A DNA stretch of 64,000 nt from Rhodoferax sp. (GTDB taxonomy: Bacteria > Pseudomonadota > Gammaproteobacteria > Burkholderiales > Burkholderiaceae_C). Below the pieces are notes generated by a model. The model was not told where the DNA came from, searched no databases, and worked only from the letters and a program-made list of their open reading frames with translations. Shown here piece after piece: positions 1 through 8,430 of this stretch (position 1 is its first letter; the number at the start of each line of letters is the position of its first letter). The stretch lies in the NCBI RefSeq assembly GCF_028688795.1, contig NZ_JAQTXM010000008.1, positions 62,001 to 126,000 on the forward strand, in the 5' to 3' direction. Made by a program: the position numbers and the translations under genes.

Positions 1-297
1 CACATTGGCTTCGTCATCCATGCGCCAAAGCACAAACCAGCTGGGCACATCAGTGCTGGCGTTCAAGTAGTAGCCTTCGCCATCGTCCGTGAACAATTCA
101 ACCCTCAAGCCACCGTGTAACCAGCGCTGAGTACTCTCATTTTGATAAAGCAGGCGCGGCTCTGTGCCAAAACCTGGCTCGTTCATGACCACATCTGCCA
201 GCTCCCAGCGCCAAGGCTGCCAGCGGCTGGCAGAGCCGGTGTTTGCAACACGCTGCATGATCACAGCAACATCAAGGGAGGGGCGTGGGTGGCTCAT
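1..297 (-). CDS. DUF3305 domain protein (3' end beyond window)
   Basis: The first 99 residues are visible and the frame is still open at the left edge, so the gene is truncated by the window. It starts MSHPRPSLDVAVIMQRV and contains WQPWRWELADVV and a GYYLN..TDVPSWFVLWRM stretch, the layout I recognise as DUF3305. That family is usually found beside formate dehydrogenase or molybdoenzyme genes in Burkholderiales, often next to DUF3306; its biochemical role is unknown to me. The ATG at 297 has no strong ribosome-binding site. An FNR-like half-palindrome pair lies about 73 bases upstream (370-383), which would fit oxygen-responsive control. The link to the formate dehydrogenase at 3722-8368 is an inference from the family habit; dsbB and azoR lie between. 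Confidence 0.7.
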   Translation of the reverse strand, partial: MSHPRPSLDVAVIMQRVANTGSASRWQPWRWELADVVMNEPGFGTEPRLLYQNESTQRWLHGGLRVELFTDDGEGYYLNASTDVPSWFVLWRMDDEANV

Positions 298-369
298 ATG
301 GGCGTGAACTGTACCGGATTGGTCCGCTCAAGTCAGGTGGCAAAAGTAAACACCCTGCGTGTTGGCTGC

Positions 370-383
370 TTGATTTGAATCAT
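370..383 (-). promoter_or_regulatory. FNR/Anr-like box upstream of the DUF3305 gene
   Basis: TTGAT-TTGA-ATCAT on the plus strand matches the TTGAT-N4-ATCAA consensus at 9 of 10 defined positions. On the minus strand a -10-like TTTACT (345-350) is centred about 29 bases downstream, close to the spacing of a class II FNR promoter (about 31). One mismatch and no experimental support keep this tentative. Confidence 0.35.
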
Positions 384-425
384 TGACCAACCATCGGCAC
401 GCAACACCCGGGCGATGGCCAAGGC

Positions 426-926
426 TCAAGGCCTTTTTTTTGCTGCAAACGGTTGGGCCAGCAACGCCAATACGGCCGCCAGGGCAAGGCCTGACAAGGC
501 GACGCCAATCCAGAAGGTGACCGAGTGCCCCAGAAAAGTCCAGCTGACCGTGCCACACATGGCGCGAGGTTCAAACACATTGGGCAGCCAGGTGTCCAGT
601 GGCATCCAGTCCGGGAAACCCTTGAAACGCTTGCAACTGGCCTCCCCGCCCTCGCGCACCACGCGCTCCAGGTCAAGCAGCAGATAGATGCGGGACAAAC
701 TCCAACCCAAAGCAGCCAGCCAAGCAGCCAGCGCAACAAGGCGCACCGCCAGATACTTGGGAGCCAGCGCCCCCAACAATCCAGACAACCCAATGCAAAG
801 GACACCAACGCGCACGTAAATGCATTCGTTGCAGGGTTCGACCTTCAGGACGTGCTGAAGGTACAGGGCCACCCCGTCCAAGGCCAGGGCAAGGGCAGCC
901 AAGAGCAGCCAAGACCCGCGCTGCAT
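426..926 (-). CDS. dsbB: Disulfide bond formation protein B
   Basis: Inner-membrane quinone reductase that reoxidises DsbA and so feeds disulfide formation in the periplasm. The 166-residue protein has four hydrophobic segments. The first periplasmic loop carries the Cys pair in VEPCNECIYVR (CxxC), and the second loop has the later cysteines SCKRF and AMCGTV about 34 residues apart, the classic DsbB arrangement. A longer reading is open up to 1010 (194 aa), but the ATG at 926 (MQRGSWLLLAALALA) begins right at the first membrane segment and gives the normal family length. It ends close to a poly-T stretch that codes its basic tail AAKKRP. No DsbA gene is visible here. Confidence 0.9.
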   Translation of the reverse strand: MQRGSWLLLAALALALDGVALYLQHVLKVEPCNECIYVRVGVLCIGLSGLLGALAPKYLAVRLVALAAWLAALGWSLSRIYLLLDLERVVREGGEASCKRFKGFPDWMPLDTWLPNVFEPRAMCGTVSWTFLGHSVTFWIGVALSGLALAAVLALLAQPFAAKKRP

Positions 927-1012
927 TGACAAATATTTGACTTTTTTTAGCAAGTTGACACCTTTGAAAACTTCTATTGTCGACGCACTGACGCCCCAGG
1001 CGATGGCCAACC

Positions 1013-1630
1013 TCAGACCGTGGCAGCTGCCATCTCGGCACGCGCAGCGCTCATTGCGGCGGCCTTGGGCGCATCGCCCATGGCCAGGCCTTCAGCGCGA
1101 ACAATGCGCACATCGGTGACGCCAAAGAAACCAAACACCACCTTGAGGTAACTCTCCTGGTGTTCCATGGCCTGGCCACCTTCGCTGGTGGCATAAGCGC
1201 CACCTCGTGTGGAGGCCACGATCACGGTTTTACCGGTGGCCAGACCCACCGGCCCGGTCTCAACGTACTTGAAGGTGCGGCCCGGTTGCGCCAGACGGTC
1301 AATCCAGGCCTTGAGTTGGGTCGGGATGGAGAAGTTGTAAAACGGGGCGCCAATGACGATCACATCAGCCGCCAGAAACTGGCTCACCAGTTGCTCGGAC
1401 AAGGCGTTCTCGGCACGTTGTGCGGCGTTGGGCTCAGGTTGGGCAATGCCCTTCACGGCAATGGCATCGGCGCCGAAATGGCTGATCGGATTGGCCGCGA
1501 CATCGAGGTATTCCACCGTGGTGTCGGGATGGCCCTTGAGCCATTGGGCCACGACTTCAGCGGTGAGCTGGCGCGAGGCGGAATAGCTGCCCAGGATGCC
1601 GGCGTCAACGTGCAGTAATTTCATGGTCAA
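1013..1630 (-). CDS. azoR: FMN-dependent NADH-azoreductase
   Basis: Flavodoxin-fold NAD(P)H:quinone/azo-compound oxidoreductase of 205 aa, cytoplasmic, probably protecting against quinone stress. The N-terminal phosphate-binding stretch [16 protein letters not shown] binds FMN; the central [17 protein letters not shown] segment and the later [13 protein letters not shown] loop are typical of AzoR. A promoter-like pair sits upstream at 1681-1709 on the same strand. The gene lies downstream of a LysR regulator on the same strand, separated by about 150 bases. Such regulators often control azoreductase or pirin genes, so a quinone-responsive circuit is plausible but inferred. Confidence 0.92.
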   Translation of the reverse strand: MTMKLLHVDAGILGSYSASRQLTAEVVAQWLKGHPDTTVEYLDVAANPISHFGADAIAVKGIAQPEPNAAQRAENALSEQLVSQFLAADVIVIGAPFYNFSIPTQLKAWIDRLAQPGRTFKYVETGPVGLATGKTVIVASTRGGAYATSEGGQAMEHQESYLKVVFGFFGVTDVRIVRAEGLAMGDAPKAAAMSAARAEMAAATV

Positions 1631-1680
1631 GCTTCTTTCAGGTTAGAAGTGCCAGCACGGGCTGTGTTGGCGATGTGATT

Positions 1681-1709
1681 ATTCTATTAACCGCATCATT
1701 TCCTGATAA
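1681..1709 (-). promoter_or_regulatory. Candidate sigma70 promoter of azoR
   Basis: On the minus strand TTATCA (1704-1709) and TAGAAT (1681-1686) are separated by exactly 17 bases. The -10 matches consensus at 5 of 6 positions and the -35 at 4 of 6. It lies about 50 bases before the azoR start codon. AT-rich sequence further upstream (1710-1750) could hold an activator site. Confidence 0.4.
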
Positions 1710-1782
1710 GCCATGTCATTTGAGAAACATCATTCCAAAATTGAAACAATGATCCAGCAATACACGCCGGACCACACGGACC

Positions 1783-2715
1783 TCAAACTGGCACCTGAGC
1801 CAACGCTGCATGCAACATGTCAATAAAAACCCGTGTTTTAACTGGCATCAGCTTGCGCTCCGGGAACACCGCCCATGCCGTTTGGCTGGGCAAGCACCAG
1901 CCCGGCAAAACCCGTCGCAACGCACCACGGCGCACATCAGGCGCAGCAAAGTAATCCGGCACGGCCGCAATACCCGCGCCGGCGCAGGTCAACTTGATCA
2001 ACAACTCGGGTGCATTGGCGCTGGCCCTGCCTGGCGGAACACCCTGCCAACGCTGCTCACCTTGCTGCAGTGTCCAACTGGCAGCCTCCCCATTGGCTTG
2101 CAGCATCCGAATGGCGGCATGCCGTGCCAGGTCATTAGGTTCAACCGGGTCCCCGTGTTCGGCCAAGTAACTGGGCGCAGCATACAAACCGAAAGAAAAC
2201 ACCGCCAGGCGCCGTGCCGCCAGCGAGGCGTCGTCAGGCAGGTTTCCAACGCGCAACACCACGTCAAAACCTTCACCCAGAAGATCAACGCGACGTGGTG
2301 ACAAATCAAGCTCAAGCTGAATCGCTGGATAGAGCGCAATAAAAGCTGCCAGCGTGTCAGCCAGCAACAGGTTGGCAAAGTCACTGGGCATGGATACCCG
2401 CAAGCGCCCGCTCGGCGTGGCCTGGCGACGCTCGCTTAGAGCGGTCACGGCCTCCACCTCAAGCACAACCTGGCGCGCATGCTCGAGCATCTGCTGGCCA
2501 AATTCGGTCAAAGACTGGCGGCGCGTGGTGCGCAAGAGCAGGCGTTCGCCCAAGCGGTGTTCCAGTGCAGCCAGCCGACGCGACACGGTCGATTTGGGCA
2601 GCCCCATGCGATCTGCGGCACGGCTAAAGCTGCCCAACTCAGCCACGCTGGCAAAGATGAGCAGGTCGTTAGGGTCAACGGGGGGGCTTGATTGTTCCAT
2701 TGTGGAATTAATCAT
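1783..2715 (-). CDS. LysR-family transcriptional regulator
   Basis: DNA-binding regulator of about 310 aa. Residues about 15-75 form the winged helix-turn-helix: LIFASVAELGSFSRAADRMG followed by LPKSTVSRRLAALEHRLGERLLLR. The rest is the periplasmic-binding-protein-like effector domain (from about residue 95, SGRLRVSMPSDFANLLL). It belongs to the AaeR/CrgA-like group that begins with a longer N-terminus. It is transcribed divergently from the pirin gene, and azoR follows on the same strand. LysR proteins commonly repress themselves and activate the divergent gene; a T-N11-A palindrome is present in the shared 120-bp spacer. A TTG at 2721 and ATGs at 2715 and 2700 compete as starts, with no clear ribosome-binding site. 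The inducer is unknown. Confidence 0.9.
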   Translation of the reverse strand: MINSTMEQSSPPVDPNDLLIFASVAELGSFSRAADRMGLPKSTVSRRLAALEHRLGERLLLRTTRRQSLTEFGQQMLEHARQVVLEVEAVTALSERRQATPSGRLRVSMPSDFANLLLADTLAAFIALYPAIQLELDLSPRRVDLLGEGFDVVLRVGNLPDDASLAARRLAVFSFGLYAAPSYLAEHGDPVEPNDLARHAAIRMLQANGEAASWTLQQGEQRWQGVPPGRASANAPELLIKLTCAGAGIAAVPDYFAAPDVRRGALRRVLPGWCLPSQTAWAVFPERKLMPVKTRVFIDMLHAALAQVPV

Positions 2716-2732
2716 ATCCAATAGATGGGGTT

Positions 2733-2747
2733 ATCAAAGTGATTGAT
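2733..2747. promoter_or_regulatory. Candidate LysR operator (T-N11-A palindrome)
   Basis: ATCAA-AGTGA-TTGAT is a perfect 5+5 inverted repeat containing T-N11-A (2734 to 2746), the generic LysR recognition shape. It lies between the LysR gene and the divergent pirin gene, 18 bases upstream of the longest possible LysR start. Confidence 0.4.
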
Positions 2748-2837
2748 GTTGAATAAACTACATCTACCTCAAATCACTGGGTTCTTCTCAATTGCAAGGT
2801 ACCCACTGAGCCACCTGACTTCAAGAAGGAACTGGAA

Positions 2838-3725
2838 ATGAACACTGCCATCAACAAACATACCGTTGACACCTCACGCACGGTTGAGCGGCTGGTTGCC
2901 GGCCAAGTCACCTCGGATGGCGCGGGCGTCAAACTGACCCGCGTGCTGGCGCAAGGCCTGCAGCAGCGCCTTGACCCGTTCCTGATGCTTGATGCCTTTG
3001 GCAGCGACCAGCCTGACGACTACATTGCCGGCTTTCCCGACCATCCGCACCGCGGCTTTGAGACCGTGACCTACATGATTGCCGGGCGCATGTTGCACCG
3101 TGACAGCGCCGGCCACCAAGGCCTGCTGGAAAACGGTGGTGTGCAGTGGATGACCGCAGCCAAGGGCGTGATCCACTCAGAGATTCCGCAGCAGGCAGAA
3201 GGTGTCATGGAAGGTTTTCAGCTCTGGCTGAACCTGCCCAAGCGCGAAAAGATGAATGCCCCCTGGTACCGTGACTTCAAAAACGACGATTTGCCGAAAT
3301 TTGTAACCCAGCAAGGTGTGGCGGTGACCGTGATTGCTGGTGAAAGCCACGGCGTGGCAGGTGCCGTGACACGCGACACCACCGCGCCCAACTATTTGGA
3401 TGTGCACCTGCCGGGTGGATCGCGTTTTGAGCAAAAACTGCCTGCTGGCCACAACGCTTTTGTCTATGTCTACCGCGGCGAGATCAGCATTGCCGGCAAG
3501 GGTGTGCCGATACAGCGCATGGCCATTTTGGCCAATGAGGTGCAGGCAGACGGTGTCGTGATCGAAGCCAGCGTTGACGCCAAGGTGTTGCTCATTTCAG
3601 GTCAGCCCCTGAAAGAGCCCATCGTGCAATACGGCCCGTTCGTGATGAACTCACAAGACGAGATTTACCAAGCCTTGAGCGATTTCCGCGATGGCCGGCT
3701 GGGTGAACCTGCGCAATCAGCCTAA
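2838..3725 (+). CDS. Pirin family protein
   Basis: Cupin-fold metal-binding protein of 295 aa. The metal ligands expected for pirins are visible: two His in FPDHPHRGFETVTY, and a His and Glu in AAKGVIHSEIPQ. The pirin C-terminal domain follows (KEPIVQYGPFVMNSQDEI). Bacterial pirins have been linked to quercetin dioxygenase activity and to redox or stress control, but the role of this one is unknown. A good ribosome-binding site (AAGGAACTGGAA) precedes the ATG. It is divergent from the LysR gene, so is the likely regulatory target. Its stop codon overlaps the stop of the convergent formate dehydrogenase alpha gene by 4 bases (3722-3725). Confidence 0.92.
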   Translation: MNTAINKHTVDTSRTVERLVAGQVTSDGAGVKLTRVLAQGLQQRLDPFLMLDAFGSDQPDDYIAGFPDHPHRGFETVTYMIAGRMLHRDSAGHQGLLENGGVQWMTAAKGVIHSEIPQQAEGVMEGFQLWLNLPKREKMNAPWYRDFKNDDLPKFVTQQGVAVTVIAGESHGVAGAVTRDTTAPNYLDVHLPGGSRFEQKLPAGHNAFVYVYRGEISIAGKGVPIQRMAILANEVQADGVVIEASVDAKVLLISGQPLKEPIVQYGPFVMNSQDEIYQALSDFRDGRLGEPAQSA

Positions 3726-6583
3726 ACAGCGCGCAGCAGCGCTACCGCGCAATATTTGAACTCGGGAATTTTCCCCACCGGGTCAAGCGCCGGGTTGGTC
3801 AGCAGGTTGGCAGCCGATTCGCGGTAGGCAAAGGGCATGAACACCGTGCCATCGGGCGTGCCATCGTCCAGGCGCAACTGCACTTGCAAACTGCCGCGGC
3901 GGCTGCGTAAAGTGACCATGGCGCCGGGGGCCAAGCCTAATTTGCTCAACTCAGCCGCGTTGACGCTGGCAGTGGCCACAGGCTCCAGCGCGTCGAGCAC
4001 TTCTGAGCGGCGTGTCATGCTGCCGGTGTGCCAATGCTCCAGTTGGCGGCCAGTGATCAACGTCAGGGGGTAGTCGGCATCGGGTTGCTCATTTGCCGGG
4101 GTCAGCCCAACACTGACCAACTGCGCACGGCCATTGGCGGTAGGGAACTGCTGCAAAAATACCGTGGGCTGACCGGGGTCGCTCTCGCTCAGGCACGGGT
4201 AGGTGACGCTGCCCTGACTTTCCAGCCGGTCCCACGACACACCAGTGATGCTGCTGCCCAGGCATTGGCGCATTTCCTCATACACCGCAGCCACGCCATG
4301 GTGGGCGCCTGCATACGTCCAGTTGACCAAAGTGCCTGCCTGCGCCGGCCCCATGCGCAAAGCAATTTGCTGGATGATCCACAAATCAGCCCGGGCCTCA
4401 CCCGGCGCCTCAATCGCCTGACGACCCATCTGGACCATGCGATCGGTGTTGCTGACCGATCCGGTTTTCTCGGGCCAGGCAGTGGCGGGCAGCACCACGT
4501 CAGCTAACCAGGCGGTCTCGGTCATGAAAATGTCTTGCACCACCAAGTGGCTCAAGGCGGCTAGTGCCGCGCGCGCATGGTTCAAATCGGGGTCGCTCAT
4601 GGCTGGGTTTTCGCCCTGGATGTACATTCCGCGCACCTTGTGCGGGTCAACCTCAGGCGCCAGCGCTTTATTCATGATCTCGACCACGGTGTAGCCTGGC
4701 TGAGCGTCAAGCTTTGTGCCCCAAAAGGCTTCGAACCAGGCGTGCACGGCGGGGGCATCCACATGCTGGTAGTTGGGAAACATCATTGGAATCAGGCCCG
4801 CGTCACTGGCGCCCTGCACGTTGTTTTGCCCACGCAAGGGGTGCAGGCCCGAGCCCGGTTTGCCGATTTGGCCACACACCATGCACAGTGCAATCAGCGC
4901 CCGCACGTTGTCAGTGCCGTGGGTGTGCTGGCTGACACCCATGCCCCAGAAAATCATCGCTGACTTGGCGCGGGCATAGGCGCGAGCCACTTCACGAATG
5001 GTGCCCGCTGCAATCCCGCAGACGTTAGCCATGGCCTCAGGGCTGTAGGCGGCCACACCTTCGCGCACCACCTGCACGTTGTCCACGCGTTGCGCCATGA
5101 AGGCCTCATTGGCCAAGCCTTCGTCAAACACGGTGTAGATCATGGCGTTGATCAAGGCCACGTCAGCGTCGGCCTTGAACTGCAGGTGACGCCAGGCATG
5201 TTGCGCCAGGTCTACGCCGCGCGGGTCGGCGGTCACGATGCGCGTGCCGCGCTTGGCGGCATTTTTCATCCAGCTGGCAGCCACCGGGTGGTTGGCAGCG
5301 GTGTTTGAGCCCATCACCAGCACGAAGTCGGCGTGCGCCACATCGTTAACCTGGTTGCTGACAGCACCAGAGCCCACACCCTCCAACAACGCGGCCACGC
5401 TGCTGGCATGGCACAGGCGGGTGCAGTGGTCGACATTGTTGCTGCCAAACCCGGTGCGCACCAGTTTTTGAAACAAATAGGCTTCTTCGTTCGTGCCTTT
5501 GGCGCTGCCAAATCCGGCCAAGGCCTTTGGGCCATGCACATCGCGCAGGGCTTTGAGGCTGCCGGCGGCCAGGTCCAGCGCCTCGTCCCAACTGGCCGGG
5601 CGAAACACCTGCGCCCAGTCGTCGGACGAGCGCAGCACGTTGACATCTTTGGGCACATCGGTGCGTCGAATCAGCGGCTGGGTCAGACGGTGCGGGTGGT
5701 GGATGTAGTCAAAGCCAAAGCGCCCTTTGACGCACAGCCGACTGTGGTTGGCTGGGCCATCGCGCCCGTCCACCCTGATGATTTTGTTGTCCGTGACGTG
5801 GTAGGTCAGCAGGCAACCGACACCACAAAACGGGCAGACCGAATCCACCGGTTGGTTCGCGGCGGGCTGTTGCAGCGCCACTTTGGCACTCAGGGCGCCG
5901 GTGGGACAAGCCTGCACACATTCGCCGCAAGCCACGCAACTGCTGCTGCCCATCGGGTCATCCAAGTCAAAAACAATCTGGCTTTTGCCGCCGCGCCAGG
6001 CCATGCCAATGACACCGTTGACCTGGGCCTCGCGGCAGGCGCGCACGCAGCGGCCGCACTGGATGCAGGCGTCCAGATTCACCGCCATGGCCGGGTGGCT
6101 GGGGTCCGGGGCGGGTTGTGCCCGCTGCAGGCTTTGCAAACTAGCGCGCACGGTGATACCCATGCGTTGTGCCCAATCGGTCAGTTCACCCAACCCGGCT
6201 GCTGGCAAATCAGACAGCAGCAACTCCAACACCATGCCCTGGCTCTTTTTGGCGCGCACTGAGTTGGCCTGCACTGCCATGCCGGGGGTCACGCTGCGGC
6301 AACAGCTTGGGGCTAACGCGCGCTCGCCTTGAACCTCCACCACGCAGGTGCGGCAATTGCCATCCGGGCGCAAGCCGTCCTTGAAACAGAGGTGCGGGAT
6401 GTGCACGCCATGGCGCTGGGCGGCTTTGAGGATGCTTTCGCCGGGGTAAGCAGTGAGCGCCTGCCCGTCCAGGGTGAAAGGCACAGGGGCAGGTGTGGCG
6501 GGACTACCTGCCGTCGGGTGCGCCAATGCGGTGTCAGCTTGAGCCACTGCAGCGAGTTGAGAGGTTGAAGCAGCAGTCGTCAT
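3722..6583 (-). CDS. fdsA: NAD-linked formate dehydrogenase, alpha (catalytic) subunit
   Basis: Catalytic subunit (953 aa) oxidising formate to CO2 in the cytoplasm. From the N-terminus: a [2Fe-2S] ferredoxin domain (HIPHLCFKD, GNCRTCVVEV, about residues 35-115), two [4Fe-4S] clusters (ACIQCGRCVRACRE and CVACGECVQACPTGA), the cluster CPFCGVGCLLTYHV, then the Mo/W-bis-MGD oxidoreductase domain. The active-site motif DHCTRLCHASSVAALL has Cys, not selenocysteine, followed by His. The C-terminal dinucleotide-binding domain starts near ADYPLTLITGRQLEHWHTG. It follows the fused beta/gamma gene with no intergenic base, so the two form an operon, as in the two-subunit FDH1 of Methylobacterium. No fdhD or fdsD gene is present here. 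Confidence 0.93.
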   Translation of the reverse strand: MTTAASTSQLAAVAQADTALAHPTAGSPATPAPVPFTLDGQALTAYPGESILKAAQRHGVHIPHLCFKDGLRPDGNCRTCVVEVQGERALAPSCCRSVTPGMAVQANSVRAKKSQGMVLELLLSDLPAAGLGELTDWAQRMGITVRASLQSLQRAQPAPDPSHPAMAVNLDACIQCGRCVRACREAQVNGVIGMAWRGGKSQIVFDLDDPMGSSSCVACGECVQACPTGALSAKVALQQPAANQPVDSVCPFCGVGCLLTYHVTDNKIIRVDGRDGPANHSRLCVKGRFGFDYIHHPHRLTQPLIRRTDVPKDVNVLRSSDDWAQVFRPASWDEALDLAAGSLKALRDVHGPKALAGFGSAKGTNEEAYLFQKLVRTGFGSNNVDHCTRLCHASSVAALLEGVGSGAVSNQVNDVAHADFVLVMGSNTAANHPVAASWMKNAAKRGTRIVTADPRGVDLAQHAWRHLQFKADADVALINAMIYTVFDEGLANEAFMAQRVDNVQVVREGVAAYSPEAMANVCGIAAGTIREVARAYARAKSAMIFWGMGVSQHTHGTDNVRALIALCMVCGQIGKPGSGLHPLRGQNNVQGASDAGLIPMMFPNYQHVDAPAVHAWFEAFWGTKLDAQPGYTVVEIMNKALAPEVDPHKVRGMYIQGENPAMSDPDLNHARAALAALSHLVVQDIFMTETAWLADVVLPATAWPEKTGSVSNTDRMVQMGRQAIEAPGEARADLWIIQQIALRMGPAQAGTLVNWTYAGAHHGVAAVYEEMRQCLGSSITGVSWDRLESQGSVTYPCLSESDPGQPTVFLQQFPTANGRAQLVSVGLTPANEQPDADYPLTLITGRQLEHWHTGSMTRRSEVLDALEPVATASVNAAELSKLGLAPGAMVTLRSRRGSLQVQLRLDDGTPDGTVFMPFAYRESAANLLTNPALDPVGKIPEFKYCAVALLRAV

Positions 6584-8368
6584 TCAGGACACCTCATGCG
6601 CAAAATACCTGAGCACGCTGAGCATCGGGTTGGGCGCTGCCTGGCCCAGGCCGCAAATGGACGCATCACCCATCACCTGGGCCAGGTCATGCAGGGTGGC
6701 CGAGTCCCACACGGGGGCTTGCATCAGCGCTGCGGCTTTGACGGTGCCAACACGGCACGGCGTACATTGGCCACAGCTTTCATGGGCGAAGAACTGCATG
6801 GCGTTGTGTGCGGCATCGCGCGCCCGATCCAACTGGCTGAGCACCACCACAGCGGCCGAGCCAATGAAGCAGCCATGCGGCTGCAAGGTGTCAAAGTCCA
6901 GCGGCAGATGCGACAGGCTGGCGGGCAAAATGCCGCCCGATGCACCGCCCGGCAGGTAAGCGTAAAGCGTGTGGCCGGGCAACATGCCACCGCAATAGTC
7001 GTCAATCAGCTCGCGCACACTGATGCCCGCCGGCGCCTGCCAAACCCCGGGGTGTGCCACCCGGCCACTCACGCTGAAACTGCGCAAGCCGCTGCGGCCC
7101 TGGCGGCCTTGTGTGCTCAACCACTGCGGGCCTTTTTCCACGATGTCACGCACCCAGTAAAGGGTTTCAAAGTTTTGCACCAGGCTTGGACGTCCAAACA
7201 GCCCGACCTCGGCCACATACGGTGGGCGCAGGCGGGGCTGGCCACGCTTGCCTTCAATGCTCTCGATCATGGCCGACTCTTCGCCACAAATGTAGGCCCC
7301 GGCGCCGCGGCGCAGCTCAATCTGCGGCAAGGGGCACGGCGGGTCGGCTTGTAGCGCGGCCAGCTCACGCATGAGCATGGCCCGCGCCGCGTGGTATTCA
7401 TCACGCAAATAAATCACGCAGGCCTCGGTGCCCACCACCTGCGCGGCCACCAGCATGCCTTCCAGAAAGCGGTGGGGGTCGCGCTCCAGGTAGGTGCGGT
7501 CTTTGAAGGTGCCGGGCTCGCCCTCGTCAAGATTCACCGCCAGCAGGCGTGGTGCAGCTTGCTCACGCACGATGCGCCACTTGCGGCCCGTGGCAAAACC
7601 GGCGCCACCCAATCCCCGCAAACCTGCGTCTTCAACCACGCGCAGAACCTGCCCGACATCCTCTTCACCATTGACCAGCGCGGCCGCCAGTGCATAACCA
7701 CCGGCGGCACGGTAGGCTTGATAAGATACAAAATTGATAGCTTCTTGCGCTTTATTGACTTGCTCTAGAGGCTCATCTTTCTTAAAAACACCGGGAAAAT
7801 CAGCGATCTCGGACAACGCCTGTTGCACAGCGTTTTGGATCAAGGGCGCGGTCGCGTGCGGCACCGCTTGCTGGCCCACCAGCGCCGCCGGCGCCTGCTC
7901 GCAGCGCCCGATGCAAGGCGCTGGCAACACGCGCACACCATCGGCCAAACGGCCCGGCAGTTGGCGCAACAACGCATTGGCGCCGGCCATGGCGCAGCTC
8001 AAGCCGTCGCACACGCGCACAGTCACCACGGGTGCGGTCTGGTCGTCAGGCAAGATTAAAAAATGGTGGTAGAAGCTGGCCACCTCGAACACCTCGACCA
8101 TGGGCAGCTTCATCTCGGCAGCCAAGCCCACCAGGTGGCGCTCAAACAGGGCGCGGTAATGGTCGTTGAGCACATGCAGGTGCTCAATCAGAAGATCTCG
8201 CCGATGGCCGTCAGGGGGCGCGCTGCCAATCAGGCCACGGACCTCGGCCAGGGCTTGCTCGCTGGCCTGCCGACCTTTCAGGTGACCGATGCGCCGGGCA
8301 CGTTGCGCACTGGCGCGAAGCGAATCTGCTGTGGCCAGCGGCACGGACGAGTAGGTCTGTTTGGGCAT
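6584..8368 (-). CDS. fdsB: Formate dehydrogenase NADH-binding subunit, fused gamma-beta (NuoE-NuoF type)
   Basis: Diaphorase subunit of 594 aa that passes electrons from the alpha subunit to NAD+. Residues about 1-185 are a NuoE/24 kDa domain with [2Fe-2S] ligands in VCDGLSCAMAG and APCIGRCEQAP. Residues about 215-594 are a NuoF/51 kDa domain: FMN site GLGGAGFATGRKW, NADH loop GEPGTFKDRTYLERD, GAGAYICGEE, and [4Fe-4S] motif SCGQCTPCRVGT with the distant Cys in ICGLG. The linker (about residues 196-213, KDEPLEQVNKAQEAINFV) is encoded by a copy of the dispersed repeat family. In classic fds operons FdsG and FdsB are separate; here they are fused. Start is ATG at 8368. Confidence 0.93.
   Translation of the reverse strand: MPKQTYSSVPLATADSLRASAQRARRIGHLKGRQASEQALAEVRGLIGSAPPDGHRRDLLIEHLHVLNDHYRALFERHLVGLAAEMKLPMVEVFEVASFYHHFLILPDDQTAPVVTVRVCDGLSCAMAGANALLRQLPGRLADGVRVLPAPCIGRCEQAPAALVGQQAVPHATAPLIQNAVQQALSEIADFPGVFKKDEPLEQVNKAQEAINFVSYQAYRAAGGYALAAALVNGEEDVGQVLRVVEDAGLRGLGGAGFATGRKWRIVREQAAPRLLAVNLDEGEPGTFKDRTYLERDPHRFLEGMLVAAQVVGTEACVIYLRDEYHAARAMLMRELAALQADPPCPLPQIELRRGAGAYICGEESAMIESIEGKRGQPRLRPPYVAEVGLFGRPSLVQNFETLYWVRDIVEKGPQWLSTQGRQGRSGLRSFSVSGRVAHPGVWQAPAGISVRELIDDYCGGMLPGHTLYAYLPGGASGGILPASLSHLPLDFDTLQPHGCFIGSAAVVVLSQLDRARDAAHNAMQFFAHESCGQCTPCRVGTVKAAALMQAPVWDSATLHDLAQVMGDASICGLGQAAPNPMLSVLRYFAHEVS
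7727..7780 (+). repeat. Dispersed repeat copy 1 (inside fdsB)
   Basis: Reads AGCTTCTTGCGCTTTATTG, then CTCTAGAGGCTCATCTTT, close to the family pattern AGCTGCTTGCGCTT ... AGGGCTAGAGGCTGAT. It is AT-richer than the flanks and is translated in frame on the minus strand as the inter-domain linker of the fused subunit. Confidence 0.65.
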
Positions 8369-8430
8369 GGCGCAGACTTTACCAAATCCCTGCGTCTGGC
8401 CAACGCCCCACCCCGCACGTCAAACCTGAA

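Noticed and set aside
421-446. Plus-strand hairpin with T-tract at the dsbB 3' end
   Set aside because: It overlaps the dsbB coding end (basic tail) and there is no plus-strand gene upstream for it to terminate; the minus strand has an A-tract instead.
3722-6583. Selenocysteine (UGA) in the formate dehydrogenase
   Set aside because: The active-site position is an ordinary Cys codon in DHCTRLCHAS, and the frame has no in-frame TGA.
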